This document shows, in pieces, positions 42,321 through 51,625 of a stretch of DNA of 64,000 nt. The stretch comes from an uncultured Parabacteroides sp. Its GTDB lineage: Bacteria > Bacteroidota > Bacteroidia > Bacteroidales > Tannerellaceae. Below the pieces are notes generated by a model. That model did no database searches and had not been told where the DNA came from. It saw nothing but the letters and a program-made list of their open reading frames with translations. The stretch's first letter is position 1. Every line of letters begins with the position of its first letter. Location of the stretch: assembly GCA_937894065.1 (NCBI GenBank), contig CALCST010000023.1, forward strand, positions 62,001 through 126,000. Direction: 5' to 3'. Position numbers and translations under genes: made by a program.

Positions 42321-45300
42321 ATGAAAAATAAATCTCAACCATTATCTATGATGGGTAAAGTAGCTAAATTATCTACTTTATGTCTTATGGTTTCAGCTTT
42401 TTCTGTTTATACAGCAAGTGCAGAAGAGCTAAGTTTAAACGATGCTAACATATCAACTGTTACTCAGCAATCTAAAACAATTAAAGGAACCATTGTTGAT
42501 GCTTCTGGCATTCCAATTATTGGTGCGAATGTTCTTGTAAAAGGAACAACAATCGGATCAATTACAGACCTTGATGGAAAATTTGTTCTTCCGGATGTCC
42601 CGGCAAACGGAGTATTGCAGATTTCTTATATTGGCTATAAATCTGTAGAACAGCCAATCGGTTCAAAAACAGATTTCAATATTACATTGACTGAAGATTC
42701 CGAGAAACTTGATGAAGTTGTTGTTGTAGGTTATGGTACTCAGAAGAAAGTTACTGTAACTGGTTCTGTTGCAAGCTTGAAAGGTGAAGAACTTAAAGCA
42801 TCTCCTACAACGAACTTGACTAACGGTATGGTTGGTCGTATGCCTGGTGTAATCGGTTTCCAGAATTCTGATGAACCTGGTGGTGGCGGAACAACAATCC
42901 GTATCCGTGGTACAAACTCTTTGGGTAGTAAAGACCCGTTGATTGTAATTGATGGTGTACCTGGACGTGCCGGAGGTCTGGACCGTATTAATCCTAATGA
43001 AATTGAATCTATTTCAGTATTGAAGGATGCATCTGCTGCAATCTATGGTTCACGTGCTGCAAATGGTGTAATCTTGGTTACTACAAAACGCGGTAAAGAA
43101 GGAAAACCTACCATTTCTTATAATGGTAACTTCGGTTTCTCTGCTCCAACCCGTTTGCCTGAGATGTGTGATGCCTATGAATATGCTACATTGCTTAATG
43201 AAATCAATACTAACGTAGGTGGTAATCCGGTTTACACTCAGGAAGATTTGGAATTGTTCCGTAACGGACAAGATCCTTGGGGACACCCGAATACAAACTG
43301 GTTCGATGAAGCTTTGAAGAGTGCTTCTCCAATGTATCGCCATGATGTAAGTGTAAGTGGTGGTTCAGATAAATTCAAATTCTATGTGAATATGGCTGCT
43401 AACGGTGAGGATGGTTTGTATAAAAATTCTGCTAACCGTTACGACCAGTATAGTATCCGTGCTAATATTGATGCTAAAATCAATAAATATATAGATGTAT
43501 CTTATGGTACTATAGGACGTATGGAGGTTCGTAACTATCCTACAAAGAGTGCGGGTGATATCTTTACTGCATTGGTTCGTAGTAAACCAACAATGCCAGG
43601 TTATTGGCCAACAGGCGAACCAGGTCCGGATATTGAATATGGTGATAACCCTGTTGTTACAGGTACTGATGCTACAGGTTATGACCGTCAGCATGATTAC
43701 TATGTACAGAATACATTAAAAGTTAATATAAAGATTCCTGGAGTTGAAGGTTTGAGTGTTCAGGGTAGTGCTTCTTTTGATAAATATTTCAAGATGAGAA
43801 AGAAATTTAATACTCCGTGGACTCTTTATTCATGGGATGGAAATCCTGAACATAAACTGACTCCTGGTCAAAAGGGTCCGGCTACTCCTGAATTAACAGA
43901 GGAACATACAGATCAGACTTTCTGGATGACAAATGCTGTTATTAATTATGAACGCAGTTTTGGTAATCATAATATAGGTATTACTGCTGGTATCGAATCT
44001 GAATATAGAAAACAGGCATTCCTTTCAGCTTTCCGTAAATATTTCTTGTCTGACCAGATTGATGATATGGATGCTGGTGGTGCTTCTGAACTTGATAATG
44101 GTGGTAATACTTGGGAAGAAGCTCGTTTGAATTATTTCGGTCGTTTGTCATATAACTACAAGGAGAGATATATTGCTGAGTTTGTATGGCGTGCTGATGG
44201 TTCATACCGTTTCCCGAAAAACAAGAGATATGGATTCTTCCCTGGTGTATCTGCAGCATGGCGTGTATCTGAAGAGGCATTCTGGAAAGAAAATGTTCCA
44301 TTTATTGAATATTTCAAACTTCGTGCTTCTGTATCTCAAACAGGTAATGATGCTTTGTTGGATAAAGATGGAAACTTGGACCGTTCAATCCAGTATTTAA
44401 ACACTTATAAGTTTGGTGCAGATTACTTGTTTGGAACAACTTATAATAAGACATTGGAACCTAGCCGTACGCCTAATCCGAATATTACTTGGGAGGTTGG
44501 TACAACATATAACGTAGGTCTTGACTTTAAGTTCTTGCAGAACAGATTGAGTTGGGAAAGTGACGTGTTCTATCACAAACGTACAAATATGTTGATTTAT
44601 CGTAATGCATCTCTTCCTGAAACTTCAGGTATTACATTGCCTCGTGAAAACTTGGGTGAAATGTGTAACCGAGGTTTTGAATCATTGATTTCTTGGAACG
44701 ACAGAGCTGGTAAAGTTGATTATGGAGCATCTTTGAACATGACTTATGCTAAGAATAAGATTTTGTATTGGGATGAAACTCCTGGTGTTCCTGAATATCA
44801 AAAATCAACAGGAAATCCTGCAAATACTAATTTGTACTATATATATGATGGAGTATTTGTTGACCAGGCTGATGTCGATGCTACTGAAGCTAAATGGGCA
44901 GGTGCTCGTCCGGGTGATATCAAGTTCAAGGATGTGAATGGTGACGGTAAGATTACAGCTGATGACCGTGTAAGAAGTTCTAAGAACACTGAACCACGTT
45001 TCGTTGCCGGTTTGACATTAAATGCAGCATGGAACAATTTTGATATTATGGTATTGTTCCAGGGCGCATTCGGTGGTGAAACTTATATCTGGCGTGAACG
45101 TGCCGGTGAAGCAGGTAACTTCTATAAGATGACATACGAAAACCGTTGGACTCCGGAAAATCCAAGTTCAGAGCATCCTCGTATTTATAACCGAGAAAAT
45201 GAATACTGGGTATCAAATCAGAATACATATTATTTGTATAACACAGACTATGTTCGCTTGAAGAATATTGAAATTGGTTATACATTTAATATGCCAAAAA

Positions 45301-45458
45301 TCCAGCGTGCAGGAATTTCTAATCTACGTGTGTTTGTAAATGCTACAAACTTGTTTACTATTGACGGTGTTAAGGTTCAAGACCCAGAAGCAACAGATAC
45401 TGGTAAGCAATATCCACAGAGACGAGTTATGAACTTTGGTGCATCAATAACATTCTAA
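42321..45458 (+). CDS. SusC/RagA-type TonB-dependent outer-membrane transporter (second of two)
   Basis: A 1045-residue paralogue of the transporter at 36785, with the same domain order: signal region, carboxypeptidase-regulatory-like domain (TIKGTIVDASGIPIIGANVL), TonB-box segment (EKLDEVVVVGYGTQKK), plug and barrel ending in NFGASITF. Several DNA blocks remain nearly identical to the first copy, for example around 42891-42965 (plug signature) and 43425-43470, while the extracellular loop regions differ. That suggests duplication followed by divergence in ligand recognition. It is paired with the SusD gene 11 bp downstream. Confidence 0.95.
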   Translation: MKNKSQPLSMMGKVAKLSTLCLMVSAFSVYTASAEELSLNDANISTVTQQSKTIKGTIVDASGIPIIGANVLVKGTTIGSITDLDGKFVLPDVPANGVLQISYIGYKSVEQPIGSKTDFNITLTEDSEKLDEVVVVGYGTQKKVTVTGSVASLKGEELKASPTTNLTNGMVGRMPGVIGFQNSDEPGGGGTTIRIRGTNSLGSKDPLIVIDGVPGRAGGLDRINPNEIESISVLKDASAAIYGSRAANGVILVTTKRGKEGKPTISYNGNFGFSAPTRLPEMCDAYEYATLLNEINTNVGGNPVYTQEDLELFRNGQDPWGHPNTNWFDEALKSASPMYRHDVSVSGGSDKFKFYVNMAANGEDGLYKNSANRYDQYSIRANIDAKINKYIDVSYGTIGRMEVRNYPTKSAGDIFTALVRSKPTMPGYWPTGEPGPDIEYGDNPVVTGTDATGYDRQHDYYVQNTLKVNIKIPGVEGLSVQGSASFDKYFKMRKKFNTPWTLYSWDGNPEHKLTPGQKGPATPELTEEHTDQTFWMTNAVINYERSFGNHNIGITAGIESEYRKQAFLSAFRKYFLSDQIDDMDAGGASELDNGGNTWEEARLNYFGRLSYNYKERYIAEFVWRADGSYRFPKNKRYGFFPGVSAAWRVSEEAFWKENVPFIEYFKLRASVSQTGNDALLDKDGNLDRSIQYLNTYKFGADYLFGTTYNKTLEPSRTPNPNITWEVGTTYNVGLDFKFLQNRLSWESDVFYHKRTNMLIYRNASLPETSGITLPRENLGEMCNRGFESLISWNDRAGKVDYGASLNMTYAKNKILYWDETPGVPEYQKSTGNPANTNLYYIYDGVFVDQADVDATEAKWAGARPGDIKFKDVNGDGKITADDRVRSSKNTEPRFVAGLTLNAAWNNFDIMVLFQGAFGGETYIWRERAGEAGNFYKMTYENRWTPENPSSEHPRIYNRENEYWVSNQNTYYLYNTDYVRLKNIEIGYTFNMPKIQRAGISNLRVFVNATNLFTIDGVKVQDPEATDTGKQYPQRRVMNFGASITF

Positions 45459-45469
45459 ATCGAATTATT

Positions 45470-47368
45470 ATGAAAAACTTAAATAAAATTGCTATAGGTA
45501 TTCTTTTCGGTTCAGCGCTAGCTTTCAGCTCTTGTTCCGATTTTATGGATATTACGCCTACAACAGAATATACAGAAGAAGCGGTGTTCTCTGATCCAAG
45601 TTTGACACAGGCTTTTATCAATCAGATATACAGCTATGTGCAGCATGGGGCAAAAGAACATACCACAACTGGTTTGACAGATGATGGTTATTTTACTCAT
45701 AACTATGGAATGATTCCGGTTAATGAAGCAAATATTTCTCAAAGTGACTTGCAGTGGTACGATAATGATAACTGTCCGTTTAAGTGGAAGAATCGTTATA
45801 AAGGTATTCGTTATGCAAATAGTGTAATTGCCAATATTGACAAAGTTCCTGAAAAATCAGGTTTTGATTTAAAGGCAATGAAGGGTGAAGCCCATTTCTT
45901 ACGTGCTTACCTTTATACAGAACTTGTTCGCGGTTATGGTGGTGTTCCTATCGTTGAGGAAGCAATGGGCATGGAAGAAACAGATAAAATGACTCCTGCT
46001 AGAAATACAATGAAAGAATGTTTGGATTTCATTGTTAAAGACTGCGAGATTGCAGAGGAGAACCTTCCAGAAACAGTTTCTGAAGCAAATTTGGGTAGAG
46101 CAACTAAAGGTGCTGCTACTGCATTGAAAGCTCGTGTTTTGTTGCATGTGGCAAGTCCTTTATATGCCGACAGGACTGTTAATACTTTGGCTTGTAATCA
46201 GTTTGATGGTGACAGAGCTGCTACTTACCGTGCTGCACGCGAAGCTGCTGTTAAAGTAATTAATAGTGGAAACTATGAATTGCTTGACTGTACAGGTGGT
46301 TTGAATACTGAACGTGCTAATAAATGGAACAAAATTATTATTACCAATAATAAGGAACAGATTTGGGTGCATCCATTTGGTAACTTGAGTGGTGCGGAAT
46401 GGAACCAGATTCCTTTGCAGCATGGTCCTAACGGTTACCATAACTGGTCTGGTATTACTCCGACACAGGATTTGGTAATGGCTTTTGAATTTGAAGATGG
46501 AACATTACCTAAAGGTATGACAAAACCGGGTGATTATCAACTTGGAAACCCTTATAATGGTCGTGAACCTCGTTTCTATGCCACAGTTGGTACAGATGGT
46601 AATGAATGGGGACGTCCTCGTCCTGCTGATGCTGCAGGTTTGGATCCAACTCCTCTTGGACGTTTGCAGTGCGGTTATTATGAAGTAACTGACGGTGATT
46701 CAAAGATTTCATTGGATTTGCCTAATGGACAAAAAGTTGAGTTTACGGGTATGAACGGTATTGATACACGTAAAGGTCCGATTGAAGATTGGAACGGTTC
46801 TTGGACTGGTTATTATGAGCGTAAACTTATTGACCCGACTGTTGATGGACAGTATTATCCTCAGTTGGTTCCTTGGACATACATTCGCTTGGCAGAAATG
46901 TATTTGGTGGCAGCAGAAGCAAGTGTTGAATTAAATGAATTAGATGAAGCTATAAAATATCTTGACGCTTTGCGTGGACGTATTGGTATTAAGGATACAA
47001 AAGCTGCTTTGATAGCAAGAGGACAGGCTTTCAATCAGGAAAATATGCGTGAATTTGTTCGTCATGAACGTCGAGTTGAATTGGCATACGAAGAATCTCG
47101 TTACTATGATGTTCGTCGTTGGATGATTGCTCCTGAAACTAACAGTAAAGAATTGACAGGTATATTAGTATTTGCAAGATTGAAACCTGGCAAGACTGCC
47201 TATAAACCATATATCCACAATGAAGAGACTTGGGATTATCATTATTATGTTCAGAGCTTGAAGTTCCGTGAAAATAGAAGATGGGATAATAAGATGTATT
47301 TCGCTCCAATTTCTCGTGATGAAATGAATCGTAATCCTAATTTGGTTCAGAATCCGGGAATGGAATAA
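45470..47368 (+). CDS. SusD/RagB-type nutrient-binding lipoprotein (second of two)
   Basis: A 632-residue surface lipoprotein. The lipobox is SSC with Cys22, followed by SDFMDITPTTEY. It shares with the first SusD the segments KGAATALKARVLLHVASPLYADRTVNTL, TPTQDLVMAFEFEDG, EPRFYATVGTDGNEWGRPRPADA and the ending PISRDEMNRNPNLVQNPGM. The middle region, which carries the ligand site in SusD proteins, is more divergent. The spacing from its susC (11 bp) equals that of the first pair, as expected for a duplicated two-gene unit. Confidence 0.94.
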   Translation: MKNLNKIAIGILFGSALAFSSCSDFMDITPTTEYTEEAVFSDPSLTQAFINQIYSYVQHGAKEHTTTGLTDDGYFTHNYGMIPVNEANISQSDLQWYDNDNCPFKWKNRYKGIRYANSVIANIDKVPEKSGFDLKAMKGEAHFLRAYLYTELVRGYGGVPIVEEAMGMEETDKMTPARNTMKECLDFIVKDCEIAEENLPETVSEANLGRATKGAATALKARVLLHVASPLYADRTVNTLACNQFDGDRAATYRAAREAAVKVINSGNYELLDCTGGLNTERANKWNKIIITNNKEQIWVHPFGNLSGAEWNQIPLQHGPNGYHNWSGITPTQDLVMAFEFEDGTLPKGMTKPGDYQLGNPYNGREPRFYATVGTDGNEWGRPRPADAAGLDPTPLGRLQCGYYEVTDGDSKISLDLPNGQKVEFTGMNGIDTRKGPIEDWNGSWTGYYERKLIDPTVDGQYYPQLVPWTYIRLAEMYLVAAEASVELNELDEAIKYLDALRGRIGIKDTKAALIARGQAFNQENMREFVRHERRVELAYEESRYYDVRRWMIAPETNSKELTGILVFARLKPGKTAYKPYIHNEETWDYHYYVQSLKFRENRRWDNKMYFAPISRDEMNRNPNLVQNPGME

Positions 47369-47395
47369 ATGAATAATTGACTTTGGATTAGCAGA

Positions 47396-47430
47396 AGAGA
47401 CTGCCTCGTGGTGAGGCGGTCTCTTTTTTT
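47396..47430 (+). terminator. Terminator after the second susCD pair
   Basis: AGAGACTGCCTC at 47396-47407 pairs with GAGGCGGTCTCT at 47413-47424, then a T-run. Its stem resembles that of the first susCD terminator (GAGACTGC core), consistent with duplication of the whole unit. Confidence 0.9.
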
Positions 47431-47534
47431 AGTTGACAAGGTTTCAGAGACGAGTAGACAAGGAGATAGGAGTTAAGTAGTCAAGTAGTTTTTCACTGAA
47501 GCCTTGTCAACTTGTTAACTCGTCAACTCGTTTC
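47430..47534. repeat. Dispersed octamer-type repeat between convergent genes
   Basis: It begins AGTTGACAAGGTTTCAGAGA, then TAGACAAG, GAGATAG, GAGTTAAG, TAGTCAAG. The right half is CTGAAGCC then four units at 47503-47534: CTTGTCAA, CTTGTTAA, CTCGTCAA, CTCGTTTC. The family signature occurs in both orientations here. It lies at the 3' ends of both flanking genes. Confidence 0.8.
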
Positions 47535-47537
47535 TTC

Positions 47538-48020
47538 CTACAAAACCAAATCACAAACTTCTGCCCTTGACTCCCTGATTAAGTCTTTAGGTGATAGTTT
47601 TACCTGAAGCCCTCTTTGTCCGGCACTTACATATATGTGTTCAAAGTTTTCAGCTGTATGATGTATGTAAGTTGGGAAGTGTTTTTTCATTCCGATGGGA
47701 GAGCAACCGCCACGGATATAGCCGGTCAAAGGAAGTAATTCTTTTACAGGAATCATTTCGCAGTTTTTATTACCGGATATTTTAGCTGCTTTTTTCAGAT
47801 TCACTTCATCAGCTCCCGGTATAACACAAACGAAATATCCGCTTTTGTCTCCATGCAGAACGAGAGTTTTGAAAACTTGTGCGACATCTTCTCCAAGTTG
47901 GGCAGCAACATGAACGGCACTAAGGTCGTTCTCGTCCACTTCATATGGAACTAATGTGTATGCAACTTTTGCCTTGTCCAGCAAACGAGCAACATTTGTT
48001 TTGTTTATTTTCTCTTTCAT
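47538..48020 (-). CDS. ybaK: Cys-tRNA(Pro)/Cys-tRNA deacylase YbaK
   Basis: A 160-residue cytoplasmic editing protein that removes cysteine mistakenly attached to tRNA-Pro. The YbaK/EbsC fold is indicated by TNVARLLDKAKVAYTLVPYEVDE, the conserved Lys in VFKTLVLHGDKSGYFVCVIPG, the segment LKKAAKISGNKNCEMI, and GYIRGGCSPIGMKKHFPTYI. The start overlaps the tex stop in ATGA form, so it is translated from the tex transcript. The pairing of ybaK with tex looks coincidental rather than functional. Confidence 0.92.
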   Translation of the reverse strand: MKEKINKTNVARLLDKAKVAYTLVPYEVDENDLSAVHVAAQLGEDVAQVFKTLVLHGDKSGYFVCVIPGADEVNLKKAAKISGNKNCEMIPVKELLPLTGYIRGGCSPIGMKKHFPTYIHHTAENFEHIYVSAGQRGLQVKLSPKDLIRESRAEVCDLVL

Positions 48021-50149
48021 ATATTTACTCCTTTCATTGAGAGTTGCACTCTCTTTCTAGATTTATCTACGCTTATTACTTTAACCTTTACTTGCTGATG
48101 CAAAGATACAACCTCTGACGGGTCAGAAACAAATCTGTCTGCAAGTTCTGACACATGAACCAATCCGTTTTCCTTGATACCGACATCAACAAAACATCCA
48201 AAGTTTGTTATGTTGGTTATTATTCCCGGAAGAATTTGTCCTTCGTGCAAATCTTCAATGCTTTTAACCGTCGGATCAAAAGTAAACACTTCAATTTGGC
48301 GGCGTGGATCACGGCCGGGTTTGTCCAGTTCCTGCATTATGTCGAGCAGTGTCGGCATTCCGATTTTACTGGTCTGATAATTCTCCAATTTGAGAAGTTT
48401 CTTTTTGTCTTTGTTCTTTATCAGTTCTTCAACAGAGCAACCGAGGTCTTTTGCCATAGTTTCTACTATCGGGTAACTTTCCGGATGAACAGCGGAATTA
48501 TCCAAAGGATTGTCTCCGTTCTGAATACGCAAGAATCCTGCGCATTGTTCAAATGCTTTGGCTCCCATTCTTGGAACATTCATAAGTTCTTTACGGGAGC
48601 GGAATGGTCCGTGTTCAGCTCTGTAGTTTACGATGTTTTGTGCTAATGTAGGGCCAAGGCCTGAAATGTAGGTAAGCAGATGTTTGCTTGCAGTATTAAC
48701 ATTTACTCCAACCTGGTTTACACAACTCTCCACAGTCTGATCCAGACTTTTCTTCAATGCAGTCTGGTCCACATCATGCTGATATTGACCCACACCAATA
48801 CTTTTCGGGTCGATCTTTACCAGTTCTGCAAGTGGGTCCATCAGTCTTCGTCCGATACTGACAGCACCGCGAACGGTTACATCATATTCCGGAAATTCTT
48901 CTCGTGCAATTTTTGATGCAGAATATATTGATGCTCCGTTTTCACTTACAACGAAAACTTGCAGCTTGCGGTCGAATCTTATGTTTGTTATGAATTCTTC
49001 GGTTTCACGGCTCGCTGTTCCATTGCCGATAGCAATTGCTTCGATATTGTAGGTACTTACAAGTTGGGAAACTTTTGCGGCAGCTTTTCCTTTCTCATTC
49101 TTTGGCGGATGAGGGAAAATTGCTTCGTTGTGCAGCAAATTTCCCTGAGCGTCCAGGCATACAATTTTGCAGCCTGTTCTGAAGCCCGGATCAATCCCAA
49201 GCACTCGCTTTTGTCCTAAAGGAGGAGCCAGAAGCAATTGGCGTAAATTCTCGGCAAATACACGGATTGCTTCTCCGTCGGCTTTGTCTTTGCTTATTTT
49301 GGCATATTCTGTTTCTATTCCTGGTTTTAGCAATCTTTTCAGAGAATCAGCCAAGGCAATGGCAACTTGCTCGGATGATTCACTATAACCTTTTATGAAT
49401 CTTCTTTCAAGTCGTTTGCGGCAGTCATCCATATCCGGACTGATACTTACTCTGAGAATACCTTCTGCTTCACCGCGTCGTAATGCCAATATACGATGGG
49501 ATGAACATCTGTATAATGGTTCGCTGAAATCGAAATAATCTCTGTATTTCTCGCCTTCATCCTCTTTTCCTTTGATAACTTTTGAGGTAATTACAGCTGA
49601 GTGCTTGAACGACAGGCGCACGGTGTTGCGTGCATTTTCATTCTCATTAATCCATTCTGCAATTATATCACGTGCCCCTTGTAAAGCATCTTCTGGAGTT
49701 TTTACTTCACCTTTGACGAACATCTGTGCCCGTCGCAATGGAGTAGCCTCATTCTGCGCCATAAGGATCTTTGCAAGAGGTTCCAATCCACGTTTACGGG
49801 CAACTTCTGCCTTAGTCATTCTTTTGGGTTTATAAGGCAGATAAATATCTTCAATTACAGTAGAATCCCAAGAAGAAAGTATGCGTTGCTTCAGTTCATC
49901 ACTCATCATTCCCTGTTCTTCTATTGATGATATGATGAAATCCTTTCTTTTCTTTAGTTCCGTCAGTTTGTCCAACTGCTGTTTTATGTTTCCAATTTGG
50001 ACTTCATCAAGTCCACCGGTCATTTCTTTCCTGTATCGGCTGATGAAAGGGATTGTTGCCCCTTCTTCCAAAAGTGTTATTGTATGTTCTACTTGCTTCT
50101 CAGGTATTTGGAGAGCCTGGGAAATAAGCGGGTAAAATTCAGTTGTCAT
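48017..50149 (-). CDS. tex: Tex family RNA-binding transcription accessory protein
   Basis: A 710-residue cytoplasmic nucleic-acid-binding protein involved in transcription and RNA handling. Domain order: N-terminal helical Tex_N with TIPFISRYRKEMTGGLDEVQI, a YqgF/RNase H-like domain (RVLGIDPGFRTGCKIVCLD), helix-hairpin-helix motifs (LTYISGLGPTLAQNIVNYR, LMNVPRMGAKAFEQCAGFLRI), and a C-terminal S1 domain (GQILPGIITNITNFGCFVDVGIKENGLVHVS). The ATG at 50149 is the family start. Upstream bases belong to an octamer repeat, leaving A-rich CTCAAAAA units as the ribosome-binding region. Confidence 0.96.
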   Translation of the reverse strand: MTTEFYPLISQALQIPEKQVEHTITLLEEGATIPFISRYRKEMTGGLDEVQIGNIKQQLDKLTELKKRKDFIISSIEEQGMMSDELKQRILSSWDSTVIEDIYLPYKPKRMTKAEVARKRGLEPLAKILMAQNEATPLRRAQMFVKGEVKTPEDALQGARDIIAEWINENENARNTVRLSFKHSAVITSKVIKGKEDEGEKYRDYFDFSEPLYRCSSHRILALRRGEAEGILRVSISPDMDDCRKRLERRFIKGYSESSEQVAIALADSLKRLLKPGIETEYAKISKDKADGEAIRVFAENLRQLLLAPPLGQKRVLGIDPGFRTGCKIVCLDAQGNLLHNEAIFPHPPKNEKGKAAAKVSQLVSTYNIEAIAIGNGTASRETEEFITNIRFDRKLQVFVVSENGASIYSASKIAREEFPEYDVTVRGAVSIGRRLMDPLAELVKIDPKSIGVGQYQHDVDQTALKKSLDQTVESCVNQVGVNVNTASKHLLTYISGLGPTLAQNIVNYRAEHGPFRSRKELMNVPRMGAKAFEQCAGFLRIQNGDNPLDNSAVHPESYPIVETMAKDLGCSVEELIKNKDKKKLLKLENYQTSKIGMPTLLDIMQELDKPGRDPRRQIEVFTFDPTVKSIEDLHEGQILPGIITNITNFGCFVDVGIKENGLVHVSELADRFVSDPSEVVSLHQQVKVKVISVDKSRKRVQLSMKGVNI

Positions 50150-50155
50150 ATGTTT

Positions 50156-50266
50156 GAGTTTTTGAGTTTTTGAGTTTTTGAGTTGACAAGTTAACAAGTT
50201 GACAAGGCATCAGGAAAAATCTATTTCTCCTTAACTCCTTGTCCCCTCGTTCCCTTGTCCCCTTAT
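50156..50266 (-). repeat. Dispersed octamer repeat between tex and the ABC fusion gene
   Basis: Left array 50156-50211: GAGTTTTT three times, GAGTTGAC, AAGTTAAC, AAGTTGAC, AAGGCATC. Right array 50227-50266: CTCCTTAA, CTCCTTGT, CCCCTCGT, TCCCTTGT, CCCCTTAT. The left array touches the tex leader. The right array overlaps the 3' end of the ABC gene and encodes its last dozen codons. Confidence 0.88.
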
Positions 50267-51622
50267 AATTACTATTTTCGCTTTCATCAAATCAGCTTCC
50301 TCCTCGTTATGAGAAGAGAATAATATCGTTTGTCCTCTTTCATTTTGCAGATTCTTTATTATTCCTATAATACGCTGCAGAAGTTCCTTGTCGAGTCCTC
50401 GGAACGGTTCGTCCATAAGCAGGAGAGGAGCCGGATAGGCAAGAGCACGTGCCAATGAAACCCGTTGCAGCTGACCGTAACTGAGTTCTGATGGATATCG
50501 TCCTGCAAGTTCTTCTATTTCCATTGCTTTCAGAAATTTGTCGGCAATTTCCATCGCTTTATTCTTGCAATAAAATGAAGATAGAGGAAGAGTAATGTTA
50601 TCTTTCGCTGTGAGATGTGTCAGTATTTCCTGTTCCTGGAAAACAGACGATACATATTCCGGCATTCCTTCGATACTTCCTTTAGCCGGCTTGAAGGTTC
50701 CATCAATAAGTTTCAGACACGTAGTTTTTCCTGCTCCCGAAGGTGCAGACAACATATATGTATGTCCTTTTACAAGTGAAAAGGAGATATTATCCGGACC
50801 AAAATAATATGAAACATTATTTAGCCTGATTTCATTGCGAAGCTGGAAATCCGGAATATTTATAGCAGAAATTGTTCCTTTAATGAATTTTATCTCAGGT
50901 TTCCATACTGACAAGGTTTTTACACCTTTGTCAGTAAGCCAGCTAAGGAATATGGCAATTATAGTCCATGCTATAAGTTCAGACGTGTTGATGAACAGTT
51001 GCGCTTCTTTCATTTTTCCTCCGATACCATTTGTACATTGAGCGATTACTTCGCCCATTATTATAGCGCGCCATCCGAAACCGGCTGCTGATGAGATACC
51101 GCTGAACAGATATGGCTGTATCTGCGGATAAATTATGTGCGCAATATAGTTCGTCTGCGACAGATGAAAAACTCTGCCCATTGTTTTATATCCCGGTCTG
51201 ATATGTTTTATTCCTTGATATAAATTTTCCGTAAGAAGAGGAAACATTGTCAAAAATGAAATGAATAAAGGAATACTTTCGGAATTGAGGAAAATCAGAG
51301 CCAAAAGTATAAATGAAATTACAGGAACAGAACGCATCGTCACAATCCATGGATTCATTATAATCCTTATCCATTCCTTTTTTGCCATCAAGTATGAAAT
51401 GATAATGGCCAGAACCAAAGCCGAGACAAGTCCAGCTGCCATTCTCAAACATGTATATGCAATTGATAACAGAAAATCTGAATTTCCCGGAATACTTATC
51501 AATGTTTTTATCAAATCTATTATGGAAGGAACAATTTGCTGATTGCCGACAATACAAGCAATAACTTGCCATATCAGCAACATCGATATAATGGAAATGA
51601 TTGATAGAATTTTCTTTTTCAT
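50231..51622 (-). CDS. ABC importer: permease fused to ATPase (nitrate/sulfonate/HMP-type)
   Basis: A 463-residue single-chain ABC importer subunit. Residues 1-235 form a BPD-type permease with about six helices and the coupling EAA-like loop (MGRVFHLSQTNYIAHIIYPQIQPYLFSG). Residues 260-460 form the ATPase, with Walker A SAPSGAGKTTCLKLIDG near residue 290, the signature LSYGQLQRVSLARAL and Walker B LLLMDEPFRGLD. In most bacteria these are separate proteins. The binding protein is encoded directly upstream. Substrate class (pyrimidine, sulfonate, taurine or similar) is inferred from family resemblance. The C-terminal tail RGQGNEGTRS is encoded by an octamer repeat. Confidence 0.87.
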   Translation of the reverse strand: MKKKILSIISIISMLLIWQVIACIVGNQQIVPSIIDLIKTLISIPGNSDFLLSIAYTCLRMAAGLVSALVLAIIISYLMAKKEWIRIIMNPWIVTMRSVPVISFILLALIFLNSESIPLFISFLTMFPLLTENLYQGIKHIRPGYKTMGRVFHLSQTNYIAHIIYPQIQPYLFSGISSAAGFGWRAIIMGEVIAQCTNGIGGKMKEAQLFINTSELIAWTIIAIFLSWLTDKGVKTLSVWKPEIKFIKGTISAINIPDFQLRNEIRLNNVSYYFGPDNISFSLVKGHTYMLSAPSGAGKTTCLKLIDGTFKPAKGSIEGMPEYVSSVFQEQEILTHLTAKDNITLPLSSFYCKNKAMEIADKFLKAMEIEELAGRYPSELSYGQLQRVSLARALAYPAPLLLMDEPFRGLDKELLQRIIGIIKNLQNERGQTILFSSHNEEEADLMKAKIVIIRGQGNEGTRS

Positions 51623-51625
51623 CTG

